From DASUPK01 sp963804595 (GTDB lineage: Bacteria > Actinomycetota > Thermoleophilia > Solirubrobacterales > 70-9): 64,000 nucleotides of DNA. Of the stretch, positions 18,236-31,183 are shown in pieces. Where the stretch lies: NCBI GenBank assembly GCA_963804595.1, contig CAWDQZ010000003.1:124001-188000 (forward strand), in the 5' to 3' direction. Both the position numbers and the translations under genes were made by a program. The notes beneath the pieces are model-generated. The model had not been told where the DNA came from and ran no database searches. It worked only from the letters and a program-made list of their open reading frames with translations. Every line of letters starts with the position of its first letter. The first letter of the stretch is position 1.

Positions 18236-18285
18236 CGTGACCACGCAAGAAGGTTGGAGGCGGCGAGACCCGTCGACCCCGCCGA

Positions 18286-18310
18286 GTGGTCTTTGAAAAC
18301 TGAGCAGCGC
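18286..18310 (+). promoter_or_regulatory. boxA-like antitermination site and 5' arm of pre-16S stem
   Basis: GTGGTCTTTGAAAACTG resembles the actinobacterial boxA that recruits NusB/S10 for rRNA antitermination. Bases 18294-18310 are exactly complementary to 20081-20097 after the 16S gene, forming the RNase III-type processing stem. The rest of the leader up to 18477 (about 165 nt) shows small hairpins but no gene. Confidence 0.65.
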
Positions 18311-18477
18311 GTGACGAAGGGCCTCTGCGTCCTTCGTTACTCGAGCCCGACCCCCGCCCACCATGCACCGGGTGGGGGTTGATAACTCCGTCATGTCGGC
18401 CACCGCCCTGTGTACGCGGTGGCAGAAGTCAGCTACATGACAACTCTCTTGTGACTGACGAAAGTCACGTCACACTT

Positions 18478-20024
<1,547 letters not shown>

Positions 20025-20080
20025 TAGGGAGACCTAGATAGAACGTCGACCGGGCTTGGACGCACGCCTCGAGCGTGCGG

Positions 20081-20097
20081 GCGCTGCTCAGTTTTCA
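20081..20097 (+). other. 3' arm of pre-16S processing stem
   Basis: Seventeen bases exactly complementary to 18294-18310 in the leader. Pairing would loop out the 16S for RNase III-type cleavage. The 16S-23S spacer (about 246 nt) holds this arm and the 23S arm, and no tRNA gene. Confidence 0.75.
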
Positions 20098-20131
20098 GAG
20101 ACGCCGGCGGGAGACCCTCGTCCGGTCGCCT

Positions 20132-20159
20132 CCATGGACCTTGAAAACTGCATTAGGCC
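20132..20159 (+). other. 5' arm of pre-23S processing stem, with boxA-like core
   Basis: Twenty-eight bases exactly complementary to 23275-23302 after the 23S gene. The core CCTTGAAAACTG repeats the boxA-like sequence seen before 16S, as expected for a second antitermination site ahead of 23S. Confidence 0.78.
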
Positions 20160-20270
20160 AAGCACTCCTGATGATTCGGGAGTGCTTTCGCGTCTCTCCC
20201 CTCGACATCGGGGAGGGACGCAAAGGTAAGAAGCCAGCTCGTACGCAACTCGTGCGTATGGGCTGCTCAC

Positions 20271-23258
<2,988 letters not shown>

Positions 23259-23274
23259 TCTTGCTTCTAGCCAC

Positions 23275-23302
23275 GGCCTAATGCAGTTTTCAAGGTCCAT
23301 GG
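23275..23302 (+). other. 3' arm of pre-23S processing stem
   Basis: Perfect 28-nt complement of 20132-20159, located between the 23S and 5S genes. Confidence 0.78.
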
Positions 23303-23318
23303 GGGGTCGTCTCGCATA

Positions 23319-23437
23319 CTTTCGGTGGCGAGATAGCGAGAGGGAAACACCTCTTCCCATTCCGAACAGAGCCGTTAAGCCTCTCAGCGCCGATGGTACT
23401 TGGAGGGCAACCTCCTGGGAGAGTAGGTCGCCGCCGG
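23319..23437 (+). rRNA. rrf: 5S ribosomal RNA
   Basis: Contains GGGAAACACCTCTTCCCATT, CCGAACAGAGCCGTTAAGCC and TGGGAGAGTAGGTCGCCGCC, the conserved 5S blocks. Length is about 119 nt, third gene of the operon; ends are approximate. Confidence 0.93.
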
Positions 23438-23446
23438 TCCTTACAC

Positions 23447-23470
23447 GAGCCGCCCTCGGGCGGCTCTTTT
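23447..23470 (+). terminator. rRNA operon terminator 1
   Basis: Perfect hairpin GAGCCGCC/GGCGGCTC followed by TTTT, directly after 5S. Confidence 0.85.
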
Positions 23471-23481
23471 CATGCGCACGC

Positions 23482-23508
23482 AAGAGCCGCCCCCGGAGGG
23501 CGGCTCTT
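23482..23508. terminator. rRNA operon terminator 2 (bidirectional)
   Basis: AAGAGCCGCC pairs with GGCGGCTCTT. The A-rich and T-rich flanks allow it to act on both strands, stopping the convergent minus-strand transcript as well as any read-through from 5S. Confidence 0.65.
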
Positions 23509-23606
23509 CCGCTGGGACCGCGCAGACGCGGCCCCGCTGCCCGCAAGGCGGGCCCTCCCAGTTTGGATCGGCTCGAGAGGTCCGGCGGTCAGAGCACCGG
23601 AAGCTT

Positions 23607-23804
23607 CTATGCCGCGATCCGCTCGGGCACGCCGGCCCGATCGTGCAGCGGATGCGGGGCGCCGGAGGCGAGGCCGGACGGCCGCCTCTCACAGTCCCGT
23701 ACCGGCTCGGGCTCGATCCCGTACTCGCCGAGCGTCGCGAAGTCGATCATCAGGTCGGCCGCGTCCAGCAGCCGCTCTCTTATGTCTATGAGCTTGCCTG
23801 TCAT
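23607..23804 (-). CDS. Small hypothetical protein (uncertain)
   Basis: A 65-residue frame starting MTGKLIDIRERLLDAADLM, located 65 nt downstream of the hydrolase-cyclase gene on the same strand. The N-terminal half looks helical and the C-terminal half is Pro/Arg-rich. No good ribosome binding site precedes the ATG, and I do not recognise it. It is the only gene candidate in the 360-nt gap between the rRNA terminators and the next gene, so it is reported with low confidence. Confidence 0.3.
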   Translation of the reverse strand: MTGKLIDIRERLLDAADLMIDFATLGEYGIEPEPVRDCERRPSGLASGAPHPLHDRAGVPERIAA

Positions 23805-23868
23805 GCGAGGCAAGCTATGGACGGGCCCGGACGGAACCGTCCATTTGCAGGCGAAATTGCACGCGTCG

Positions 23869-25215
23869 TCAGACGCGCTCGACAGCCAAGAGGGCCTGCT
23901 CCTCGGGGATGCCCCTGAGGGCCACCGTGCCTCGGTCGGAGAAGACAATCCCGGAGCCGGCCACCAGACTCCGCACGGTGTCGGACACCCGGATCTCGCC
24001 AGACTCCGCCGTGGCCGCGATGCGAGCGGCCAGATGGACCGCGATGCCGGCGATCTTCCCTCCACTCCGTTGCACCTCGCCGCTGTGAAGCCCACACCGG
24101 ACCGCGATCCCGCTCTCGGCCAATCCGTCCCGAATCGCCGCAGCAGCGCGAATCGCCCGACCCGGTCCGTTGAAGGTCGCGAGGAAGCCATCACCGGCCG
24201 TGTCGACCTCTTCGCCACGGAAGGCTTTGAGCTGCTCGCGCACGATCGCGTGGTGCTTCTCGAGGAGCTCGCTCCAGGCCCGGTCGCCGAGTTGCGCCGC
24301 CCGCTCCGTAGAGCCGACGATGTCGGTGACGAGGATGGTCGCCAGCACGCGGTCGGGATCGGCCAGCGTGAGGCGGCCGGTGAGAAACCGCTCGACCTGA
24401 TCGAGAACTTTGTCCTGGTCGCCGACCCAGGGCAGGTGGTCATCGCCGGGTAGCTCGACAAGCTTCGCCCCCGGGATCTGATTCGCAATCCAACGCCCCT
24501 CCTCGACCTTCGAGTCCAGATCGCCAGTGCGGTGAATGACCAAGGTCGGCACGCTGATCGTCGGCAGGACCGCGCGGATGTCGATCTCGGTGTTCATCCG
24601 CAGCAGGGCGGCCGCGTCGCCCGGGCTAGCGCTCTGCCGGAAGTAGGTCGCCAGCCTCTTGGTGAACTCTGGGTCGCGCGCGGCACTCGGCGCAATGCGA
24701 TGGATGTCGCCGTCGGCGCCCCAGTTGCCCTCCAGCTGCTCGATGTAGCGCGCCCGCTCCTCCGGCTTCTCCGCCCAGGGGTACTCCGGCGCCCACTTCC
24801 GGTAGGCGAAGATGCCAGTGGTCACCAGCGCGACCACCCGTCCGGGATATGTGGCGGCATAGAGCACCGCCAGGTTCCCGCCCTCGGAGTGACCCATCAC
24901 CGCCACCCGCTCCGATCCGACGACATCGAGGACGGCGATGACGTCGTCCATCCGCTCCTCGAGCGACGGCAGCTCATCCCGCGGCACCCGGTCCGAGAGT
25001 CCGGTGCCGCGCTTGTCGAAGAGGATCAACCGGGAGAAGCGCGCGAGCCGTTCCAGGTAGCGGGCCAGCAGCGGCTCGTCCCAGGCCAACTCGACGTTGG
25101 AGACAAAGCCCGGGATCCAGAGCAGATCCAGATCGCCCTCGCCGACCACCTGGTAGGCGATGCTGTAGTCGCCGCTCTTCGTGTAGCGCGTTTCGGGCAG
25201 GCTCCTAGTGTCCAT
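23869..25215 (-). CDS. Alpha/beta hydrolase fused to class III nucleotidyl cyclase domain
   Basis: Two-domain protein of about 448 residues. The N-terminal 270 residues are an alpha/beta hydrolase with oxyanion region DKRGTGLSDRV, nucleophile elbow GHSEGGNLAVLY, and the catalytic-His segment GDDHLPWVGDQD. A CHD-type cyclase domain follows, with metal-binding Asp residues in TDIVGSTERAAQLGD and DTAGDGFLATF and the typical GIAVHLAARIAA segment. Such fusions are common in Actinobacteria; the cyclase half may make cAMP or be a regulatory pseudo-cyclase, and the hydrolase substrate is unknown. ATG at 25215 directly follows an in-frame GTG at 25218, and either may be used. Confidence 0.88.
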   Translation of the reverse strand: MDTRSLPETRYTKSGDYSIAYQVVGEGDLDLLWIPGFVSNVELAWDEPLLARYLERLARFSRLILFDKRGTGLSDRVPRDELPSLEERMDDVIAVLDVVGSERVAVMGHSEGGNLAVLYAATYPGRVVALVTTGIFAYRKWAPEYPWAEKPEERARYIEQLEGNWGADGDIHRIAPSAARDPEFTKRLATYFRQSASPGDAAALLRMNTEIDIRAVLPTISVPTLVIHRTGDLDSKVEEGRWIANQIPGAKLVELPGDDHLPWVGDQDKVLDQVERFLTGRLTLADPDRVLATILVTDIVGSTERAAQLGDRAWSELLEKHHAIVREQLKAFRGEEVDTAGDGFLATFNGPGRAIRAAAAIRDGLAESGIAVRCGLHSGEVQRSGGKIAGIAVHLAARIAATAESGEIRVSDTVRSLVAGSGIVFSDRGTVALRGIPEEQALLAVERV

Positions 25216-25232
25216 CACTCTTTTTCGGCGGG

Positions 25233-25499
25233 TTGGGGGGCGGGATATGTTCTGCCTACGTCACTCCGTCCAAGGAAGTCGCGCTGATCAATGTCTTCTT
25301 CTTCATTCCCACTGACCGCAGGCTGCTGCCGATCATCCAGCAGACGCTCGCGGACGCCGGCGATCGCGAGCTCGAGCTCGACGATCTATCGCCGACCTAT
25401 CAGCGATGGGGACGGGCCGAGAGCGTCATGGGCGCGGTGATGGGGATCCTGCTGGTGGCCGCGATCTTCTTCATGACCACCAAGCTCGGGCTCGGCTGA
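25233..25499 (+). CDS. Small membrane protein, probably N-terminally truncated
   Basis: Up to 88 residues. The convincing part starts around INVFFFIPTDRRLLPIIQQ and ends with a membrane helix, VMGAVMGILLVAAIFFMT. It resembles the C-terminal portion of longer DUF2269- or DUF1772-type four-helix membrane proteins, in which a 'N.P..RRL' motif precedes the last helix. Only a TTG at 25233 is available as a start and there is no clear ribosome binding site, so it may be a gene remnant. It sits in the 300-nt gap between two hydrolase genes. Confidence 0.4.
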   Translation: MGGGICSAYVTPSKEVALINVFFFIPTDRRLLPIIQQTLADAGDRELELDDLSPTYQRWGRAESVMGAVMGILLVAAIFFMTTKLGLG

Positions 25500-25513
25500 C
25501 GGGCCTCCTGGGG

Positions 25514-26071
25514 ATGGAGCGGCCCATTCTGATCGTCCACAGCGCGGGCCCGCAGGGCTCCGGTGAGGGCAGCTCGCCCTTCGTCGATCGCCTCCGGGGT
25601 GAGCTGGGCGCGGGGTATGGGGTCCTCTTCCCGACCCTGCCGAATCCGGATGAGCCCTCCTACGAGCCCTGGAGCATGGCGCTGGCCGAGATCCTTGCGG
25701 ACACTGACGAGCCGCCCATCGTTGTCGGCCACTCGCTCGGCGGCTCGGTGATCCTCAAGCACCTCGCCGAGAGCGATCGGGAGGAGCGGATCGCCGGCCT
25801 CGTCCTTGTCGCGACGCCTTACTGGGGCGAGAGCGACTGGGAAGCGGAATGGGCACTCCCGGAGGGCTGGCCGGACGCGGAGACGGAGCTGCCGCGGATC
25901 TTCCTCTTTCACAGCCGCGACGACGAGGAGATTCCTTTCGAGCACCTCGGGCTCTACGCGAAGCGCCTTCCGGACGCCGAGGTTCACCCTCTCGACGGCA
26001 ATGGACACCTCTTCGAGCGAGGCGATCTGAGCGAGATCAGCGAGGCGATCCGCGGGCTGCCGGCGGGCTAG
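25514..26071 (+). CDS. Alpha/beta hydrolase (RBBP9/YdeN-like serine hydrolase)
   Basis: Small 185-residue hydrolase. The serine nucleophile is in VVGHSLGGSVIL near residue 74, the acidic residue in HSRDDEEIPF, and the catalytic His in DGNGHLFERGD close to the C-terminus, giving a complete triad order. The size and lack of a lid fit the RBBP9/YdeN group, whose substrates are mostly unknown. ATG at 25514 follows a G-rich stretch. Its stop shares the palindromic tetramer CTAG with the stop of the convergent dnaE2 gene. Confidence 0.85.
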   Translation: MERPILIVHSAGPQGSGEGSSPFVDRLRGELGAGYGVLFPTLPNPDEPSYEPWSMALAEILADTDEPPIVVGHSLGGSVILKHLAESDREERIAGLVLVATPYWGESDWEAEWALPEGWPDAETELPRIFLFHSRDDEEIPFEHLGLYAKRLPDAEVHPLDGNGHLFERGDLSEISEAIRGLPAG

Positions 26072-29000
26072 CGGCCCCGCCGTCCGAAGCTGTGCGGAGC
26101 TGGTAGCGAGGCTGCCAGCTCCGCCATCGCCGCCTCCCGGACGCCATCGAAGGAGCGCTTGGAGAGCGCGATCGGCACGGCGGCCGGGCGGCCGGTCTCT
26201 TGCGGGATCGGCGGCGCGATGTGCCGTGGCTTCTGGAGCGGCAGATCGGCCGGCTGCAGGCGCTCGATCCTCGCTACCACGACGTTGGTGGTCCCCTCGC
26301 GGTGCTCGAGCTTCCCGGCCGCCTGCACGAATCCGGACGTCCGCACCGCCAGGCGATCTCGCTCGACGACCCGCGGCGGCACGATCAGGTTGATCGTTCC
26401 TTTCTCGTCCTCGAGCAGCATGAACACCACGCCGTTCGCCGTCGCCGGGCGCTGGCGCGCCACCACCATCCCCGCGACCTTTACGCGCGCACCGTCCCGA
26501 GTGCGTGCGATGCCGCCACTCGAGAGGACCTCCGGGGGGAGGCCCTGCCGCAAGAGCTCCATCGGGTGCTTGCCCAGCGTCATCCCCGTCGTTCTGTAAT
26601 CGGCCACGATCCGATCCCACGGGCCGAGCGAGGGGAGGGGAGGAGCGGGGGACCCGTCCAATGGGAGAGCCAGCTGCGCCCCGTCGTCGGTGCGGCTCGC
26701 CCGGGCGGCGCCGCCCGCCGCCCAGAGCGCTGGCCGCCTCAGGTCACGGTCGGGGTCGACGGGCGCCTTGCCGCCCACCACCAGCGAATCGCAGGCCCCC
26801 GCCCAAGCCAGCCGCTGCAGCGCGCCCTCGCTCGCACCCGATCGCCCCGCGAAGTCCGAGACGCCCCGGTAGAGCCCGCCCCGCCGCCGCTCGGCCACCA
26901 CGGCCTCGGCATCCACTTCGGCCAGCTCGGCCACGTACCCGAGCCCGATCCGAACCGGCGGATTCCCCGACGAGCCGGCAGCCGCACCGATGGTCTCCAC
27001 ACGGCAATCGACCTCGCTCGCGTTCACGTCAGGGGGCAGGATCTCGACCCCCCGTCGCTGCGCCTCGTGCACCAGCGCGTCCGGCGGATAGAAGCCCATC
27101 GGCTGCTCGTTCAGAAGGCCGCAGAGCAGCTCCGGCCCGTAGTGCACCCGCAGCCAGGTCGACTGGTAGGCGAGCAAGCCGAAGGCGGCCGAGTGCGCCT
27201 TGGGGAACCCGAAGCCGGAGAACCCCACGATCTGCTCGTAGACCCGCTCGGCCACCTGACGGGAGACGCCCTGTCCGACCGCCCCTTCGATGAACCGCTC
27301 CCGGTAGCGGAGCATCGCCGCCTCCGAACGCTTCCGGCTCATCGCCCGCCGGAGTCCCTCGGCCTCACCGACCGAGAACCCGGCCAGCGCCATCGCCACC
27401 TCGAGCACCTGGTCCTGAAAGACGATCGCCCCCAGCGTGTCCCGCAGCACGGGCTCGAGCGAGGGGTGCTCGTAGGGGATCTCATAGTCGGGGTCCTCCC
27501 GCAGCCGCTTGCGCCGCTCGATGTAGGGGTGGACCGCGCCGCCCTGGATCGGGCCCGGCCGCACCAGCGCCACCTGCACCGTCAGGTCGTCCAGGTTCTC
27601 CGGCAGGGTTCGCGGCAGCATCTGCATCTGGGCCCGGCTCTCGATCTGGAAGACGCCGGTCGTCTCCGCCCGCTGGATCGCGAACCAGACCTCGTCGTCG
27701 TCCAGGGGCACCCGCGACAGATCGATCTTCTCCCCCCGCGTTCGCGCGATCTCGTCCACGCAGCGCTCGACCGCGGACAGCATCCCCAGCCCGAGCAGAT
27801 CGATCTTGAGGAAGCCGGCGTCCGCGCACGAGTCCTTGTCCCACTGCACGATCTGCCGGCCCTCCATCGCCGCCGGCTGCACGGGGCAGAGCTCGATCAG
27901 GGGCGTGGTCGAGATCACCATCCCGCCCGGGTGCTGCGACATGTGGCGAGGCAGACCCGCGATCTCGGGCAACAGCTCGGCCAGCGCCCGCCAGCGCGGC
28001 GAGCGTGCCCTCAGCTTCCCCAGCGTCTCCTCCATCCGCGCCCAGGCGTCCCGGCTCGCCTCATAGACGTCGACGGCCCGCGCGAACCGCTCGACCTCGC
28101 CGAGCGGCAGACCCAGCGCCTTGCCGAGGTCGCGGATCGCGCCGCGCGCTCGGTAGGTCGCGAAGGATGCGACCAGCGCCGAGCGCTCGGGCCCGTAGCG
28201 GTCGTGGACCCGTGGGATCAGCTTCTCGCGGATGTCGCGGGGGAAGTCGAGGTCGATGTCCGGGACATCGGTGAGCTCCTCGTTCAGGAAGCGACCGAGG
28301 AAGAGGTCGTTCTTCACCGGGTCGATGTGGGAGAGGCCGGTCAGATAGCAGACCAGTGAGCTGACGCTGGAACCCCGTCCCCGCCCGGGCGGCAGCAGCC
28401 GCCTCGCCGACTCGGGCCCTCGTACCTCGAGCGCCACCTCCCGAGCCAGCTCGAGCATGTCCTGGTGGAGGAGGAAGAAGCCGGAGAGGCGCAGGTCCCT
28501 GATCAGCGCCAGCTCCTCGTCCAGCCGGCGCCCGGCCTCGGCCCGCTCCGGTGTCCCCTCGTAGCGATCGATCAGCCTCACCCGGCAGAGCTCGGCGAGC
28601 CGCCCATCCGCACCGCGGTCCTCCGCGCCCGGATAGCTGTAGCCGAGCTCATGGGTGAGGTCGAACCGCAGCCGGTCGGCCAGCCGCTCGGTCTCCGCGA
28701 CGGCCTCCGGCTGGTCGCGGAACCGCTGCGCCGCCTGCTCCGCCGAGAGCAGAGCCGAGGCCGTGTTGCCGCGGCGCATCCCCTCGGTCTCATCCAACGT
28801 CGCTCCCAGCCGCACCGCCACGAACGCGTCCTGGAGCGGCATGCGCGAGCGCTCATGCGCGTGGACATCGCCCGTCGCGACAGCCGGCACACCCAGCCGC
28901 TCCGCCAGCGAGGAGAGCCAGCGGTTCCGCGAGCGGTCGTGTCGCCAGAAGGGCCGCTGCAACTCGATCCGAAAGTGGTCAGGGCCGAACGCCCGCAGCA

Positions 29001-29527
29001 GGCGGCGGGCGAGATGGACCGCGCTCGCCGGATCGCCCCGCTCCCAGGTACCTGCCACGGCGCCGTCGCGAGCGCAGCCCGAGAGGCAGACCAGCCCCTC
29101 GGTGTGACGCTCGAGCTCGTCGATGGGGAGCGAGGGTGGGAGAGGGTCTCTTTCGATGCGAGGGTGCGCGATAGCGCAACCCGTCTGATGGTGATGGCGA
29201 AGCCGATTCTCGCGTACCTCTGTGCGCCCTCGTGATCAACCGGCAGAGGCTGGCCCAGCCCCTCGCGTCCTCGACCAGCAGCGTGACGTGCACCGGGCGC
29301 GGCAACCGGCGTGGCACCTCCACGGTCAGCTCGCAACCGAAGACCGGGCGCACCCCGACGCCCTTGCAGGCATGCGCGAACTCCATCGCCCCGCAGACGT
29401 TGTCGTGGTCGGTCAGCGCCAGAGCCTCATGGCCCAGCTCGGCCGCCGTGGCCGCCAGCTCGGCCGGGTCGGAGGCGCCGTCCAGGAAGGAGTAGGCGCT
29501 GTGGCAGTGCAGCTCTACGTAGCCCAT
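26068..29527 (-). CDS. dnaE2: Error-prone DNA polymerase III alpha subunit DnaE2/ImuC (one frameshift)
   Basis: Translesion polymerase of the SOS mutasome, working with ImuB. The PHP domain starts MGYVELHCHSAYSFLDGAS at 29527. The polymerase core carries the catalytic acidic motif VPDIDLDFPRDIRE, the finger segment GFGFPKAHSAAFGLLAYQ, and a C-terminal OB-fold. The frame shifts once between the PHP part and the rest, explained by one extra base in the AAA (coding strand) at 29151-29153; corrected length is 1152 residues. Right beside this point a palindromic repeat (copy C) is read in frame and adds residues between GTRESA and RDPLPPSLP. Upstream are the DUF gene and imuB in one operon, likely LexA-controlled. 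Confidence 0.92.
29155..29190 (+). repeat. Palindromic repeat copy C (inside dnaE2)
   Basis: GATGCGAGGG, stem TGCGC-GATA-GCGCA, unpaired A, CCCGTCTGATG. It lies antisense within dnaE2, which reads it as SDGLRYRAPSH, in a poorly conserved linker of the PHP region. Confidence 0.8.
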
Positions 29528-29537
29528 CGAACTGCCA

Positions 29538-29807
29538 TCAGTCCCGCTGGCGGAACCATTGATGCGAGGGCGCGCGTGAGCGCGACCCGTCTGGTGAAGC
29601 TTCGCAGAAGACAACGACGTCGCTACCGTCGGAGAGCACCAGCTCGAAGTAGCGCCTTTGCAGGGGTTTCTGCGTCCACCAGCCGTCCTCGACGAGCCAC
29701 TCCTCGCGCACCGACTCCACCGTCAGCCGCCCGACCGCCTGCGGCTTCCCGTCCGGCCCAGTCTGGACCGGCACCGGCCAAGGCTTGTTGACGCGGCTGG
29801 GTCTCAC
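29538..29807 (-). CDS. Small conserved protein of the imuB-dnaE2 cassette (DUF6504-like)
   Basis: An 89-residue protein placed between imuB and dnaE2, a position where small proteins of this kind occur in many Actinobacteria and Chloroflexi. The conserved core is VRESWV-like (here VREEWLVEDGWWTQ) and RRYFELVLSDGSDVVVF. The expected short end FCEA..WFRQRD is interrupted by about 13 residues (PDGSRSRAPSH) encoded by repeat copy D, read in frame. GTG at 29807 has GGGGA upstream. Function is unknown; its place suggests a mutasome accessory role. The DUF assignment is from memory of the family pattern. Confidence 0.75.
   Translation of the reverse strand: MRPSRVNKPWPVPVQTGPDGKPQAVGRLTVESVREEWLVEDGWWTQKPLQRRYFELVLSDGSDVVVFCEASPDGSRSRAPSHQWFRQRD
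29561..29595 (+). repeat. Palindromic repeat copy D (inside the DUF gene)
   Basis: GATGCGAGGG, stem CGCGC-GTGA-GCGCG, unpaired A, CCCGTCTGG. It sits inside the small gene between imuB and dnaE2 and is translated in frame near its C-terminus. Confidence 0.8.
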
Positions 29808-29815
29808 AGTGTCCC

Positions 29816-29839
29816 CATCAAGACGGGTTGCTCCTCCGA
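29816..29839 (-). repeat. Palindromic repeat, partial copy E2
   Basis: On the minus strand GGAGGAGCAACCCGTCTTGATG matches the right half of copy B. The left arm is missing. It abuts full copy E1, suggesting a nested or tandem insertion. Confidence 0.6.
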
Positions 29840-29841
29840 GA

Positions 29842-29875
29842 CATCACGGGTCGCGCTTACGCGCGCCCTCGCATT
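29842..29875 (-). repeat. Palindromic repeat copy E1 (imuB-DUF spacer)
   Basis: On the minus strand: AATGCGAGGG, stem CGCGC-GTAA-GCGCG, unpaired A, CCCGTGATG. It starts within the imuB stop codon and fills the spacer before the DUF gene. Confidence 0.78.
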
Positions 29876-31080
29876 CACGGAGCATCCTCGGACCACGGCA
29901 TGAGCACCTCCCGCCGCTCCGGCACCCGCGACTCCGAATCGACCTCGAGCACCCGCAGCACGGAGTCGGGGCCCGCGGCCGACCGGGTCTGGCGCACGGC
30001 CTCGGTGATCCGTCCGCGCCGTTCCTGCTCCGGACTCGAGAGCGTGAGCTGCTCGCCTGTCTCAGGCCCGAGCGAGTCGGCCTCGAGCCGCAGCGTCGCG
30101 GCCGGGGAAGGGAGCAGGGTGAGGTGGGGGATCAGAGCGTCGGCGAGCCTGGCCCGGTCGGCGGTGGCCCGCCGGAGGGCGATCTGGCGCCGCCAACCGC
30201 CGCCGGCGGCTAGACGGGCTGAGAGCCGCAGCGCTCGCATCGTCCTTCCCCGCCTCTCGCCATGTGCCAGGAGCCGCGAGATCAAGAGCTGCAGCGAGCT
30301 CTCGAGCTGCTGGCCGGAGACAGCCTCGGGCAGCTCCAGCTCAACCGCGATCGGCTCCCGCACCGGCCGGGGCCGCAGCGGCTCATCCCCGCCGCGCGCC
30401 AGCCGCAGCGCGCGCAGTCCCAGCCGTCCGAAGCGGTCGGCGACCGCATCGCGCGGCAACCCGGCCAGACGGCCGAGCGTCGAGATCCCGAGCCGCTCGA
30501 GCTCGTTGGGAAGATCGTCGGCTTCGGTTTGTTCGGCGGCGGTTTTTGTGGCCGCCGTTGTCAAGCGGCCGCAGAGCAGCGACACCGGCATCGGATCCAG
30601 GAACTCGCGGGCGGCCCCGTCCGGGACGATGGCGCCGCTGCCGGCTGCCACATACGCGCAGAAGCGGCTGGGGCCGGCGCCGAGCCGCGTGCTGCCCACC
30701 TCCGTCCGGGCTCGCTCCAGTACCCCCTCAATCCCTCCCCACAGGCGGGCCAGGCCGCTCGCCTCGAAGAACGCCTCACCGGCGCGCTCCGACTCGACCT
30801 CCGCCCCGATCCCCTCGAGCCGCCGCAACATCTCCTCCCAGGAGGTCTCGGCCCGCTCCGGATCGGGAGGGACCAGGGCAAGCTCCGGGCAGCGCGAGAG
30901 CGCCTCACCCATCCTCATCCCCGCCCGCAGCCCGAATTTCTCGGCCGCCGGCGTGACATCTCCGATCAGCTGCGCCGCACCGGGGTCAGGGGCGAGAGCC
31001 GCCGGGCGTTTCATGATCCCCTTGTCACCGATCGCGGCGAGCAGCCGGAAGCGGGGGATCAGGGCGCATGCGACGGGCAT
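29875..31080 (-). CDS. imuB: ImuB, Y-family DNA polymerase-like mutasome hub
   Basis: Y-family fold protein that bridges DnaE2 to the sliding clamp during SOS mutagenesis. It begins MPVACALIPRFRLLAAIGD; the usual catalytic Asp of the first strand is replaced in ALIPRF, as in other ImuB proteins thought to lack polymerase activity. Middle segments RAGMRMGEALSRCPEL and LGRLAGLPRDAVADRFG fit the palm and helix-hairpin-helix little finger. Length is 401 residues. ATG at 31080 is chosen because homology starts there and a LexA box touches it, implying a very short or absent leader. No imuA-type gene is adjacent. Confidence 0.9.
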   Translation of the reverse strand: MPVACALIPRFRLLAAIGDKGIMKRPAALAPDPGAAQLIGDVTPAAEKFGLRAGMRMGEALSRCPELALVPPDPERAETSWEEMLRRLEGIGAEVESERAGEAFFEASGLARLWGGIEGVLERARTEVGSTRLGAGPSRFCAYVAAGSGAIVPDGAAREFLDPMPVSLLCGRLTTAATKTAAEQTEADDLPNELERLGISTLGRLAGLPRDAVADRFGRLGLRALRLARGGDEPLRPRPVREPIAVELELPEAVSGQQLESSLQLLISRLLAHGERRGRTMRALRLSARLAAGGGWRRQIALRRATADRARLADALIPHLTLLPSPAATLRLEADSLGPETGEQLTLSSPEQERRGRITEAVRQTRSAAGPDSVLRVLEVDSESRVPERREVLMPWSEDAP

Positions 31081-31094
31081 CGAACGTATGTTCG
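31081..31094 (-). promoter_or_regulatory. LexA (SOS) box of the imuB-dnaE2 operon
   Basis: CGAACGTATGTTCG (as written on the plus strand) fully matches the Gram-positive SOS consensus CGAACRNRYGTTCG. It ends directly at the imuB ATG on the minus strand. A TTGACT -35-like hexamer lies about 20 nt further upstream. LexA binding here would block initiation of the mutasome operon. Confidence 0.82.
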
Positions 31095-31183
31095 TATACC
31101 CATGCCGATCAGTCAAGCGAACGCCGGGTTAAGGAGACGACAAGGGCGGTTAGGAACGCTCCTCCTGGGAATCCGTCGTCAAC

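Noticed and set aside
20025..20270. tRNA genes in the 16S-23S spacer
   Set aside because: No clover-leaf or T-arm sequence is present; the hairpins are processing stems.
26200..28359. 719-residue plus-strand frame antisense to dnaE2
   Set aside because: Repetitive Arg/His/Pro/Leu composition typical of antisense frames in GC-rich genes; the minus strand carries the polymerase motifs.
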